From Didymella arachidicola (Eukaryota > Ascomycota > Dothideomycetes > Pleosporales > Didymellaceae), in the NCBI GenBank assembly GCA_016630955.3, contig CM049988.1, forward strand, positions 930,001 to 994,000: a stretch of 64,000 nucleotides of DNA. Direction: 5' to 3'. The position numbers and the translations under genes were made by a program. Below, in pieces: positions 10,447 to 21,345 of the stretch (positions are counted from its first letter, which is position 1; every line of letters starts with the position of its first letter). Below the pieces are notes generated by a model, which was not told the origin of the DNA, made no database searches, and was given only the letters and a program-made list of their open reading frames with translations.

Positions 10447-13400
10447 ATGGACATCAATTCGCTGCTGTCGCCGTCAGACTCGCCCGCGCAAACCCCTCCT
10501 CCGCCGCCGCCCAGTCACGCCTCGCCGTCGATGCTGGCAGCGCAATCGCCCGGGAAGCGCCCTGTCCGCCAGCAGATGCCCTCGCGGCCTCCCTCCGGAC
10601 TGAGCCAGCAGATCACATCGTCGCCGCAAGTCCACCTTGCACACCAGAAGATCCCCTCGCCAGGGTACAGCCATCTCGCAAATGGCGCGAGACCAGTCCA
10701 CAGCAACACAAGCACTCCACAGCCGCTGGGGTCGCCGCACGATGCGCGCATGACTCCGCCATCCCATCTGTTTCGCCAAGCCTCGACGCCCGGCATGGAT
10801 GCACTGGCAGACCTTGCGAGCATGCAACAGCAGCAGCAAGCTGCACGACAGAATTCGCTCGCCCACCAGCGCCCAGTTACGTAAGTGCAACACCAGTCTT
10901 TTTCTGCACAACCGCTCTCGATCCTTGTTCTTGATTTTCTTCTTTTCTTGAAGACATTGGCTCAGAGCTAATGTCAAGAGTGCGATTGACAGCCAGCTGA
11001 AACCGCATTGTTTGTTTGTTGTCATATCCGCATCACGCGATCGTCGCTGCCTGCTCTTGAAGTCTTGGCGTGGAGCAACAAGTTCTAACTTGTTCACAGA
11101 TTACAACACCTGGGTCAACACCTCTCAGGCGATTCTGTCACAAGCGCCGCCATGTCAGAACACCACTCCCCGAGGCCGCGCAGCTTTGCGACAAAATCTC
11201 TGGATCAGCAACACATTGACTACCTCGAACAACTGGACCGCGATCTCACCGAGAACCCCTTCAACTACTACAGCCACCTTGCCCTGGTCACAACACTCCA
11301 CCAAGGCTTCCAGACACATCTCGAATCCATCGAGGCAAGCCCGCACGACTTTGAGCTCGTTCACATTTTGCGCGATGCCTACCGTGTCATGTCAGAAAAA
11401 TACCCCCTTGGGGAGACCTTGTGGCATTATCGTCTCAATGACGAGAAGATCCTGGCAAGGAACGCAGAGGAGCGCATGGGCGTGCTCGAGCTGCACAAAC
11501 AAGCGACACACGAAGAGCCCTACAGCGCAAAGCTCTGGGCTGCCTATGGCGAGTATGTCAGCTATCTGGTCGCCTGCTCCTGGGAACAGATACCCCCCGA
11601 GGAGTGGTCGGAGGAAGATCGGCTCATCGGCCGCGAGCTCTTTCAACCACAGCTGTTGCTGGAAGCACTCCAGCAGGGCGCTGAGAGAGTCAAATACAAC
11701 CTACAGGAGAGCAACTTGGTCTGGGATAGGTACCTGCAAGTGCTTGAAGAAGATCTGGAACGCACTGGTTTGAGTCAAGAGAAGGTGACAAGGATCGCAT
11801 CGATATACAACGAACGCTTAGGCCTGCCGCACGCCACATGGTCTCACACCCGATCGAGATACATCTCCTTCATCCAGCGCTACAACCTCGGTGACCCTGA
11901 ACAAGTCAACGAGCAAGTCACTCAGAAGAACACACACATCTTACAGCAATGCGCGAATCGCGAGGACTACGAATTCAAGGTCCTCCAGGCCATCCAGCAA
12001 GGCGACCAGAACGCAGAGTACCATGCCATCACCCGCTACCTCAAGTGGGAGAAGAGGACCATGGGCGTTTATAGTTTCCCGCTTGTCAACGCGCTGTACG
12101 AGCGTGCCACACTGCGCTTTCCGGTCGATCCCTCCATATGGGAAGATCATGTTGAATTCCTCATTTGGCAGCAGGACCGCTCGGTTGACCTGCTCAATGT
12201 GCTAGAGCGCGCCACCAGACATTGCCCTTGGTCCGGATCGCTCTGGTCTCACCGTATACTTACGCTCGAGGTCGAAAATAAAGCGTTCGAGGAGATTGAG
12301 CATGTCAAGCACACTGCCACCGGCACTGGACTGCTCGAACATTCCGACATTGAAGAAATTATCAAAGTTCAGATCGCATGGTGTGGGTACCTTCGGAGAA
12401 GAGCTTTCGATGACCCCAAGGCTACCGATGACGACGCCGACATCGCTGAAGTCGGTATACGTTCTGCATTGGAGTTTGTGCGCGAGGTCGGCATGAAAAA
12501 GCATGGACGCGACTGGGCAGGCGACACAAAGTATCGCCTGGAGCGCATCCACATGAAGTACTGGCTTCAACGCGGAAACGTCGGCGAGGCCAGGAATATC
12601 TGGGAGTCGCTGGTCAAGCGCCAAGCCGATTCCTACGACTTCTGGTATCGCTGGTACATCTTCGAGATGATTTTTTGGTCACAGCACGCGATGCGAATCG
12701 AGCAGAACGCTGGGCAGCAGCTCTTCACGCCGACTCGAGCGACCGCTGTCCTTGAGCGAGCCATGGAACGACTGCCGACTATCGACTTCCCGGAGCCGAT
12801 CATAGAGATGTATATGAACCATTGCGAACAGCATGAGAACGTCCTCAAGGTCAGGAGCGCTGCAATCGAGAAGCGGCGGGCCGAGCGGATGATCTCCATC
12901 AGACGCGAGAAAGAGAAGGCCGCCATCGAAGCAGCAGCAGCTCAGCCTGACTACTTCACCGAAGGGTCTGCGAAGAGAAAGAGAGAAGATGCCGGCGTGG
13001 ATCCTGATACCGCCGCAAAGAAGAGCAGACAGACGGATTCAGAGGACGTTTCGCCTGCTGCTGTACCCGTCAATGGAGAGACTGTGCGTGTTAGCGAGGC
13101 GCCTTCTGACGCTCAGCCTGCTGGACCGAAGCGTGACAGGGAGCACACCACTGTCATTGTGAAGAAACTTCCGGCAGAGACGACACAAACACAAATCAGA
13201 CAATTCTTCACAGAGGTAGGCACGGTTCGCAACCTCACGCTGAAGCCTGAGCAGGATAGCGTCACCGCTATCGTAGAATTCGAGACTGCCGAAGAAGCCG
13301 AGTACGCGTTGAGTAAGGAGGCCAAGGGTTTCCACGGTCACAACATCTCAATCGAACGCGGCGCAAGCACAACGCTTTATGTCACAAACTACCCGGCGCA

Positions 13401-14481
13401 CGCAGACGAGGCGTATCTGCGCAAGCACTTCGAGCCCTTTGGAGAGATCATTGGGTTCAGGTTCCCGTCTCTCAAGTTCGACACCCACCGCCGCTTTTGC
13501 TACGTCCAGTTCGCAAACGCTGCACAGGCAGTCGCAGCTACCCAGCTCGACGGTACGGATGTGGAAGGGCTGAAGTTTAACGTCAAGATTTCAAACCCTC
13601 AGGCTAAGAAGAAGCGGGACGGTGCGACTGCGGAAGGCCGCGAAGTCTATGTCTGGCACCTGAACTTCAAGATCAAGAAGCAAGAGATCCAGGAGACCTT
13701 TGCGCAGTTCGGTCACATTGATCGTATCAACTTTCCGACTTTGAAGAACGGCAACAACAGAGGCTTCTGTTTCGTAGTCTATGACACAAAGGAGAGTGCC
13801 GACGCAGCAGTTGCCGAGATGGACAAGAAGGATTTTTGGGGTCTGGAGCTACACGTGGAGATCGCCAACGACAGGAACGAGGCGAAGCCGAAGATCAAGT
13901 CGACCCTCGAGAACGCGGAAAGTCCAGGGCCTCGCGACGGCTCACCTGCGGTTGCGCAGGCGACGCTCGATTCGACTGCTGCTGCTGCTCCTGCCGCAGC
14001 ATTCAAGGCCGCGCCCTTCAACGAGCGCTCTCTCGCCCTCTTGAATCTTCCTGACACCGTACCTGACGTGCGCATCAAGCCACTCGTCGAATCCTACGGC
14101 TTCAAGAAGATTACACTCGAACCGCAACACGGCGGCGCGGTTATCGAATTCACCTCCGTTGAAGGCGCTGGCAAAGCTGAGATTGCATTGCAAGGTCTCG
14201 ACTTCGAGGGTAGGAAGTTGCGCATTGGCACCGTCAAGGATCTACGGCAGCAAAAAGGCGAATGGAAAGCAGCAAACAGCTTCGTCCAGCCCAACCGCGT
14301 ACAAAGACCCATTGCACGTGGCGGCGGCAGAGCGAGAGGGAGGACAGGCTTCGGTGCCCGACCTGCCGTGCCAAGGGCAGCCGCAAGCACCAACGGAGAA
14401 GCAAAGAGCAACAACGATTTCCGCAACATGATGCTCAATAAAGGGAAAAACGAGAGCAACAACGACAAGATGGAGGAATAA
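10447..14481 (+). CDS. PRP24: U4/U6 snRNP splicing factor PRP24 (SART3 type)
   Basis: Two exons (10447-10880 and 11100-14481; intron GTAAGT...CACAG) give 1271 aa. Residues 1-145 are Pro/Ser/Gln-rich and disordered. Residues 150-640 or so carry HAT (half-a-TPR) helical repeats rich in Trp. Three clear RRMs follow at about 823-895 (TTVIVKKL, TAIVEF), 900-975 (TTLYVTNYP, RFCYVQF) and 991-1065 (REVYVWHL, RGFCFVVY). A weaker fourth RRM lies at about 1121-1190. The C-terminus has NNDFRNMMLNK, matching the short Lsm-binding tail of PRP24/SART3. The family anneals U4 with U6 snRNA and recycles the di-snRNP in the nucleus. The long HAT-plus-RRM form is like human SART3 rather than the short budding-yeast protein. 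Confidence 0.93.
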
Positions 14482-15244
14482 TGGCAGCAGCGGAGGAATG
14501 GGATTACGAACGACTCATGGCTCGGCGTCACACTTGCTTTTTTAAGCTGGACGGACAGTATCCGGCATTGCATTATTGGCGTTTTCGGGCTTTTTTTGCA
14601 TCGATGGCGGGGGAGATGGTGTTTGGCACCGCGACCAAAGGCCGACTAATGATGGGCTTTGAAGTTATATAGTAGGGTTTGGGGGCGTGTAGTATCTAAA
14701 AGGAACTGTTCGTCTCTTCGAGAGATCGAGTCCGTATATGGGAGATGTAATAAAGGTGCCCGTGGCAATGGGAAAGTGTAACTTAAGCTAGGAGCGCATG
14801 CATTGTCCTTACTCCGCCCTAGCTAAGTGACTCGAGTTTGGGACAAAAGGTTTCGTCACCGAAGCACAACGCTGAGGATGGATAAGTGTATGTGCTTTCG
14901 TTCGCATGCCGATTCGACTGATGTGCTGCAGGCGTTGCGGACGACGTGAGTCGCTCGAGTGACCACCGGACGCAGAGCAGCCATCCATGCATCTGTTCGA
15001 ACACCTGCAAAGGACCAATGTTGCGCACTGCTAGTACATCCCAAGTGCTCCAGGGTCTTGCCACACACGCTGCTCGACCGTGGTTCACGACTCAAGTGTA
15101 TTCGTTTGCCTGCGAACCGGTGCTGTTTCCTCGACTCACGTCGTGTTCTCTGACTTGCAACTGCTGCTGCCTTTCCTTGAGAGTGGTTTGATTCACCGCC
15201 TGGCTCCTGCACTGCGCACTGTATGCTGTAAATAGTTTTCGATC
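14482..15244. other. Intergenic
   Basis: The 3' flank of the PRP24-like gene, with short overlapping frames only. No supported gene. Confidence 0.4.
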
Positions 15245-15671
15245 TTGCTGTGTTCTTCTTCACTATCCTACTCAACTTTCCTCGCAGCTGCTGGCATCGC
15301 ACCCCCCGAGGGCAAGCGTCGGTGTGAATTCAACGTGGATAGATTCGAGACCCAGGTCGAGAAGAGTGACACTCTCCTCAGAGAGGCCTACAAAACGGTG
15401 ATCGCGCTTTGCCATAGCAACGTCCTCCCCAGACCAGTTGAAGGGTTCCCATCGCTATAGTGCTGCTGGTTGCGCGTATGCGGCGGTTAGCGGAGATATT
15501 AATACTCCGAGTGTGCAGGAGGCTGTCAGGTTGGTTGAGAGGGCGTATGGGGCGAAGTTCAGGGCTGTTCGGTATGGAGGCGAGGGGGCCTTGCGAGGGA
15601 GGAAGAGGGATTTGTGGAGGAGGCTCGGGAAGAGGGGGGCTAGTTTGTCTCCTGGGGGAGAGGCGAGATGA
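15245..15671 (+). pseudogene. Possible oxidoreductase-like gene fragments
   Basis: Two short frames have protein-like composition. One at about 15290-15460 reads GIAPPEGKRRCEFNVDRFET and onward to a TAG. The other at about 15480-15671 reads SGDINTPSVQEAVRLVERAY and onward to a TGA. The second recalls the C-terminal part of NmrA/isoflavone-reductase-like NAD(P)-binding proteins, where a similar loop is followed by a helix, but the match is weak. No clean splice joins the two and neither has a credible start. This could be a decayed gene or chance. Confidence 0.2.
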
Positions 15672-15798
15672 TTGATTGGGGGGGTGTTTTATGGAGGGAG
15701 AATGCATTGTAGGTAACACAGGACCTGTCCGCTTTCAAACAGTGCCCGGATACGCACTGAGTACCTCCGACTTCTCCACGAGATCCAATATCAGCCCG

Positions 15799-17514
15799 CT
15801 AGCATCGACACTCAACCCCCTTCCTGCTCACACACAGATACTTGACGCCCTTGTACGGCGTCACGCCCCCACCCAGTCCCCGGCTCTTCTTCGCATCCAC
15901 ATTCAAACTCTCGACCTTGATACCGCTAGGCAACCAGCCCTTAACACTAAAACTCACCGTCGCAGCGCTCGGCATGAGCATCTTATTCGCGCTCTTCTTC
16001 TTCTCATCCGCATCGCCCTGCTTCTCAGGCTTGTGTTGCTCCGCCACAACATCATCGTCGGTGTAATTATACGTCGCAGTCGACAGCGCGCCAGCGTCAT
16101 CATACGTCTCGTCTTCGTCCCCACTGCTACTGCCAACCACAATCCCAGACAGCGTGGCGCTGCACCCGACCCCCCCGCCGCGATCCAGCGCCATCAGCGC
16201 CGCGATCTCGCGCGCCGAAATGCGCCATTCGATGCTGCTCGCGCCGGGGGCGTAGGACGCCTCGCCTGTGCCGCGTGCGAGGCGCAGGTCGAGGATGTTG
16301 GATACGGATGGCGGGAGGGGGATGTGGATTGTCACTTCTTCGATGGCGGGCTGCGTGCTTGTTCCCGCGGACCCGGCTATGCGCGCGAGGCCGGGGCGGG
16401 CTGCGGGCGCGGGTATGGGGCTTTTCCCGGTGAAGCGCGGGTTGAGCTGGAGGCGGACTTGGAAGGTGTCGCCGGCGGGGCCGAGGGAGGGGGTTACGGA
16501 TACGGTGGCGGGGATGGGGAGGGGGGGTGGAGTTTGCTTTGAGGTGAAGGCGTCGAGTGCGGAGGCGCCGAGTAAGTCTACTTCGTAGCCGGCTAGCACG
16601 AAGCGGCCGTCTGGGGGGATGAAGGAGAGTTCGCCGGCACGGTCTTTCCAGCGGTTTAGACGCACGCAGGGATGGAACACTGGGAGTGATATCGTGGACG
16701 AGATGCCGCCGGGACAGCCCAGATGCAGGATGAGATCGGGGATGCCCGAGACTTTGGCTGTGAATGCGATCGTGCCGTTTGCGATTGCTGAGAGCGGGCG
16801 GCCAGAGGGCGAGAGAGTAACGGACAGCGTTTCCACGATGTCGACGTACATTTCGTTGCTTGTGTGGCGCACGTTTGCTCGGCGCCACAGTACCGGTGAG
16901 GTGCTCTGGGCTGTGTTTGACGGCCCTAGACGCGGACTTGATCCCCCCCCTCTCCCCAGCGAGAAGGGCGTACTCGACGGGGCGAGAGAGCTTGGCGTTG
17001 TACTTGGTAGTCCGACGTTTCCAAGCAGACTCTTCATGAGAGAGGGCGCATCGACCAGGTCGCGCAGGGCGTTTGGCTCCGTGCAGCTGATGATGCCGCC
17101 GTCGACCATCTCGTTCAGCAATTGCGCAACCACATCGTAGTTGCTCTCGATTTTGGTCGCGAGCAAGGGCGCTCCCAGGTAGTCTTCCAGGACATCAGCC
17201 ACGCGGTGCAGGAACTCGAGGACCTGGAGCGGCTCCGTGTCCGAAGAACATGGCGCCAAGAAGAGCAGCTGGTCCTGGATGATCGAGTAGAGGAGCGTTG
17301 CAGGGTTGGTGGAGGGCAGATAGATCAGAGACGGTCGCGGAGTCGGGTGCGCAAGGTAGAGAGGCAGAAGCGTGCTGCCTGAGGCCGGGCGGCCGTTGTA
17401 TATGTGTTCGAGGAGGGGCGTGCTGGGTCGTGTCAGTCGCGTGCAGAGGGTCAACCGTCCAGGAAGTGATTACTTGTGCTCATCGAAGATGAACAGAGCT
17501 TCGATGGTGCTCAT
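15799..17514 (-). CDS. APM3: AP-3 adaptor complex subunit mu
   Basis: Two exons (17514-17474 and 17422-15799) give 554 aa. The N-terminus MSTIEALFIFDEHNTPLLEH is a typical longin-type start of mu subunits; the longin domain spans about residues 1-150. The mu homology domain starts near residue 220 with YVDIVETLSVTLSPSGRPLS and SGIPDLILHLGCPG, as in AP-3 mu. Long Pro/Gly/Ser linkers and an acidic insert (SSSGDEDETYDD) break up the domain. The C-terminus ends in GVKYLCVSRKGVECRC. The family recognises tyrosine-based sorting signals and carries cargo from the Golgi/endosome to the vacuole. The short first exon was joined because it restores the longin strand; the splice is phase 2 with a 51-bp intron. 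Confidence 0.85.
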
Positions 17515-17683
17515 GCTTCGGCGCTGTCGCTGCTCTTCATTTGGGCGGGGATATGAGGTTCGAGACGACGTGGGGTTGTCCGCGGGGGTCTCGAGCTTGA
17601 CCATGCAAGCGCGGTTCGACCCTGCAGTCGCGTTAATTCCGTCCGCCGCGAACCTCTACTTTTGACCTGGCCAACCCCAAAAC

Positions 17684-18012
17684 ATGGCCGTCGAAGTTCA
17701 GCCCCCGAGCTTCAAGGAGGCGCTGAAGCAGGACAGGGCGCGATTCGACGATTGCACGCCCTGTCGCGTGGTCGGTGCGCTTCCTCCTGAACCTGCAGAT
17801 GACCCCAGGAAGAAGCTGACTTGTCTGCAGGCAGCGCAACTTTCGTCGGCCTCGGCGCGTTTACTTACGTGTCTGGACACTCGCAACTGAAAGCACAGGA
17901 AGCCGTTATCAGACAAAGCAAGAGCATGTTTGGCATGGGGAGCAGGAGGGCGGCCATTACAACAACAAGTGCCGTGTTCGTTGGCCTTGGGGTGTACAGG
18001 TGGTTTGCGTGA
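17684..18012 (+). CDS. Two-TM DUF4536/TMEM261-like protein
   Basis: Two exons (17684-17774 and 17831-18012) give 90 aa. After a charged 25-residue head comes DCTPCRVVG, then a helix (SATFVGLGAFTYVSGHS), a short polar loop, and a second helix (AAITTTSAVFVGLGVYRWF). The Cys-x2-Cys motif directly before the first helix is the hallmark of the DUF4536 family (human TMEM261/DMAC1). Members sit in the mitochondrial inner membrane and the human protein helps assemble complex I. A mitochondrial role here is inference. The splice was set by continuity of the CRVVGSATF segment. Confidence 0.65.
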
Positions 18013-18426
18013 GCGCTGGGACATGGAAGAATGAGAGCACGCTGTATGACTACTTGTAAGATCGAGATGAGTGCGATCAGGAAGCCTTCACAAGGTACCA
18101 GGGCGTTGGTCAATCATGAAAGAGCAAAACGAGTATATGTGCAAGCCATTGTATCTCCTAGTATTAACAACAGCATACTCCACCTGCCTTGTGGCGCCCA
18201 ACGAAAAAAATTGTGGTATCTCTGCTGCTACGGAAGTGGCACTAATCGAATGTTCCCATGGTATATAGTAAACTCCTCACAATGCCAGATGAGCAACTCC
18301 ACCCATGCGTAATAAAAACCCTGCCAATGCGCCTGTTGTATGTGCTCGACTCTTGGGCGAGGCGCACATTGCTGTGCTGTCTTTCTCGCCCAAGCATGCT
18401 GTAGTGTCCCGTCTGACTGATCCCGC
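18013..18426. other. Intergenic between convergent genes
   Basis: Short frames only; presumably the 3' UTRs of the two flanking genes. Confidence 0.4.
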
Positions 18427-19230
18427 TCATGTCATACGTCCTCGCTTGGGTCCTCCTCCGGCGCCATCACGTCTGTCGTTGGGTCCGTCTGGGTGGAAGG
18501 AGTCAATCATTCGCCGTTTCTGACCAGTCCCTTGACCGAGTTGGAAGAGGTTCTGAGTCGCAGTCCGCTGAAGATTTCGTGATGAAGATCGATTTGCGTG
18601 TCGTTCACGCCGGGGCGTAGGGAACGCTCGTCTAGCAGCCGCGCCGAAGTCGCCGAAAGCGTTGTCTGTGTTCACACCCGAAGGGTATGCTTGTGGCGCG
18701 GAGAACTGGAACACCTGGTGCAGCGGCGACATCTCAGGCTCGGTGACGGACGCCTCCAACTGCACCGGCGGCGCGGAATCTGACCGCTGGACGGCGTCTG
18801 CATGCAGATCGGGTGTGCGGGTGGCTTCGGGGCTGATGGTACGTTCCATGATGGGCGAGGAACTGCGGGCGCGCTTATCGTCCATGTCGTTTTCGTCATC
18901 TTCGTCGCTGTTTGCGTGACGAGACCCGTCAAAGCGCTCTGTGGCCCACTGCCGTATCCGCCAGCCTTCTCCATCTCCAACGCCCAGGTTCTCCTTATCC
19001 AAAAAGCTAAGGAGATCGTCCAGGGCTTCTTGGTAGCCGTCGTTGCGGGCACGGTCGACGTCTGCCAGCGCCGACTTGTACAGGTTGGTCAGCTGCAGCG
19101 CGGCATTTTTGAACGACTGATGGACGTCCGGCTGCCGCTTTGTCTTCGGCAGAGACTTGTTGAGGCTTCGCATCGAATCCATCGTGTAGTGTGGTTGCAG
19201 GTAAGTGCCTGTGTACACGTCAGTGGTCAT
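18427..19230 (-). CDS. HAPSTR1/DUF4588-like conserved protein
   Basis: A single frame of 267 aa from ATG 19230 to TGA 18427. Residues about 40-75 (FKNAALQLTNLYKSALADVD, then GYQEALDDLLSFLD) form a compact helical pair. This resembles the conserved core of the eukaryotic family of human C16orf72/HAPSTR1, a HUWE1-linked stress protein. The rest is acidic and Ser/Pro-rich, with a basic C-terminus (GQKRRM, GGGPKRGRMT) that may be a nuclear localisation signal. The family name is from memory of a short motif, so treat it as tentative. Alternative: an unrelated fungal nuclear protein. The gene is probably real because the core is well structured and the frame intact. Confidence 0.5.
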   Translation of the reverse strand: MTTDVYTGTYLQPHYTMDSMRSLNKSLPKTKRQPDVHQSFKNAALQLTNLYKSALADVDRARNDGYQEALDDLLSFLDKENLGVGDGEGWRIRQWATERFDGSRHANSDEDDENDMDDKRARSSSPIMERTISPEATRTPDLHADAVQRSDSAPPVQLEASVTEPEMSPLHQVFQFSAPQAYPSGVNTDNAFGDFGAAARRAFPTPRRERHANRSSSRNLQRTATQNLFQLGQGTGQKRRMIDSFHPDGPNDRRDGAGGGPKRGRMT

Positions 19231-19632
19231 GCTTCGGAAGAGGGCGTTCCGGGGCGTACCTGCGGAAGACGTAGAGGTGCTCTAAGGAGTGTGGCGCGCC
19301 TGTCGAGGCGGTGAATGTGTGAGTGCGAACAAGGAAGGCCAAGCTTGAGGTTTGTGGAGGGGTAAGTTGTGTAGAGTGAGGGAGTATGGTGGGGAAGTCT
19401 TCTCGTGGTGGAGACGCTCTTGCCGCGCACAGACGACCGCGTGGTCCCAGACCCTGGTCAGCGACATTGACGTCCACCATGATAGCGCCATGGAAGGTTA
19501 GAACCAACAGGAACGTTCCAACATCAACCTTGGCAGCTTTCACTAGCACGACTTGCAATAGCCAGTAGCTCCTGAATAGTACCATTTCTGGCCCAGCAAC
19601 ACCGCGCCAGAAACGATGGACAATTTCTGGAC
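19231..19632. promoter_or_regulatory. Divergent upstream region
   Basis: About 400 bp between divergent starts (minus-strand HAPSTR1-like gene, plus-strand F-box gene). No recognisable site; it must contain both promoters. Confidence 0.35.
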
Positions 19633-20946
19633 ATGACCTCCTCGTTCGAGCGCCTCCCGGCCGAGGTGTTCGACATCATCGCAGCCCACTTGGACTTACC
19701 AGAATACCAAACGGTCCGGTTGAGCTCACGGCGACTGCATCTACTGAGCTTGTCAACTTTCACGAATAAGTACTTCACAAAGATCATCACCACACTTGGT
19801 TCTCCATCACTAGATCGCCTCGTACATGTGGCGAACCACAGCCATCTATCAAGACTGGTGACGACGCTGGAGATTAGGCTACTTAACCACCGCAACTACA
19901 AGGACCTGGGCAAGATAGCCCGAATCGGCATCTTCCCACCACCAAAACGCTTTCCAAAAGTATCCTGCGTCCGGAACCAAGACATCGTGCAAGAGTCCAC
20001 CTTGTACGATGACGTGCTTGCCAACCGCCAGGCTAAATGCATCACCGAGCGCCTCACTCGAGGACTGCGTCTTCTCTCCAACCTAACCGCCATACGATTC
20101 CGCGCGCACGACATCGAACCGCTTGGGTGGAAAACCATCGCCGTCCCAGAAGGTGACCAAGTATTCCGCTCGCGATGTCTACGTGCCGTGCTCGACTCCA
20201 TATGCCTCAGCGGCATTAACCTCTCCACCTTCACCATGGGCAAAGATAAAGGCCACACTCTCAGCAAATGCGCCAACGTGCCCTACCCAGCCTTACAACT
20301 CCCACTCGAGTACATGCAGAGGCTCCGCCCAGCCTTCACGACACTAACACATCTGACCCTATCCATCGTAGCGGCTTACAACGAACACCACCGCCTCCCC
20401 GGCTGGGAAAACGGGCTCTCGCGGTTCGTGTCCAGCGCGGCGGGTCTGGAATCGCTCTCGCTGTCGCTGGACCGCAAAGCAGCCGTTTCGCAGTACGGGG
20501 CTCGCATCGTGCGCGCGCTTTCGGATTCAACGCATTTTGAGCGTCTTTCGCGTGTACAGATTTTCAATACGACAGTGCATGAGTCTGACTTGAACAAGTT
20601 CGTCAAGACACATGCTGAGACGCTGCAATCCATCAACTTGACGAATGTGTGCTTGTTGACTGGGAACTGGCTCACGTTGCTGTCTGCGTTGAAGAGCGTA
20701 GAGAAGTTGGAGACGCTCAGGCTATCCTCCGTCGAGGGCGCGGGAAGCCCTGTTGTTGGTGTCGATCGTGCCGAGCACACCCAGAGCGCGGTGTATTTCC
20801 GACTGCGCAACAAGGAGCGGCGGAAAGTCATGCTCGATACTACTCGGTTCGGGCGTGATATGGGCGTCCTGTTGGACGAGCTGGTGGCAGGCTGCAACGT
20901 CAGTGAGAGCGTAGCGACCATGTATGCACTGAGCGCTGTTGCATAG
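19633..20946 (+). CDS. F-box domain protein
   Basis: A single-exon 437-aa frame from ATG 19633 to TAG 20946. Residues 5-45 (FERLPAEVFDIIAAHLDLPE and onward) match the fungal F-box pattern, which binds Skp1 in SCF ubiquitin ligases. The remainder has several leucine-rich helix-strand units (TTLEIRLL, LTHLTLSIV, LESLSLSL, LETLRLSS) consistent with a degenerate LRR-like substrate-binding domain. The Copia element begins 54 bp after the stop, so the coding region is untouched. Substrate unknown. Such proteins form large, variable families in ascomycetes. Confidence 0.75.
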   Translation: MTSSFERLPAEVFDIIAAHLDLPEYQTVRLSSRRLHLLSLSTFTNKYFTKIITTLGSPSLDRLVHVANHSHLSRLVTTLEIRLLNHRNYKDLGKIARIGIFPPPKRFPKVSCVRNQDIVQESTLYDDVLANRQAKCITERLTRGLRLLSNLTAIRFRAHDIEPLGWKTIAVPEGDQVFRSRCLRAVLDSICLSGINLSTFTMGKDKGHTLSKCANVPYPALQLPLEYMQRLRPAFTTLTHLTLSIVAAYNEHHRLPGWENGLSRFVSSAAGLESLSLSLDRKAAVSQYGARIVRALSDSTHFERLSRVQIFNTTVHESDLNKFVKTHAETLQSINLTNVCLLTGNWLTLLSALKSVEKLETLRLSSVEGAGSPVVGVDRAEHTQSAVYFRLRNKERRKVMLDTTRFGRDMGVLLDELVAGCNVSESVATMYALSAVA

Positions 20947-20999
20947 GATGGAGGAAGTCACCACCTATCCGGGGACTGTTTTCGAGCGGATATATCCTC

Positions 21000-21121
21000 T
21001 GTTAGCCAGCATCACGTGCTCTGTTACATAATCATCTGTAGGGTGTATATTCCCTCTTCCCCTCATTAGATAGAAAACAACCTAGTCCCTCTTTTCTACG
21101 CCTGGCCTCTGCCCGCACACA
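21000..21121 (+). repeat. 5' LTR of the Copia element
   Basis: 122 bp, TG...CA ends, identical to 26233-26354. Preceded by TCCTC. Confidence 0.97.
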
Positions 21122-21133
21122 GTTATGAGCCCG
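21122..21133 (+). promoter_or_regulatory. Primer-binding site (half initiator tRNA-Met type)
   Basis: The 12 bases GTTATGAGCCCG start right after the 5' LTR. They are complementary to the anticodon stem-loop of initiator tRNA-Met (GGGCTCATAAC), not to a tRNA 3' end. Priming from an internally cleaved initiator tRNA is known for Copia and Ty5, so this element probably uses the same mechanism. Confidence 0.8.
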
Positions 21134-21345
21134 GTTTGCACCTCTTAGACTGCGCTACTCAGCACTAAAACAGCTCTAGACGTGTAACTGACAACGACTA
21201 CGTTCACTTCTACCTCGTTTTGTCTACTGACAGCTGATCAGCGTCAAAGACCTTTCTAGTCGACAGCCATCAGGTGGTGTCGCTAACGGACCAGAACTGC
21301 TGCTCTGTACAGAGATCAGTTTGGTGATTAATCACGAAGATCACG

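Noticed and set aside
15844..16588. Plus-strand and second minus-strand frames over the AP-3 mu gene
   Set aside because: Shadows of the mu homology domain in GC-rich sequence, with Arg/Pro-rich low-complexity translations.
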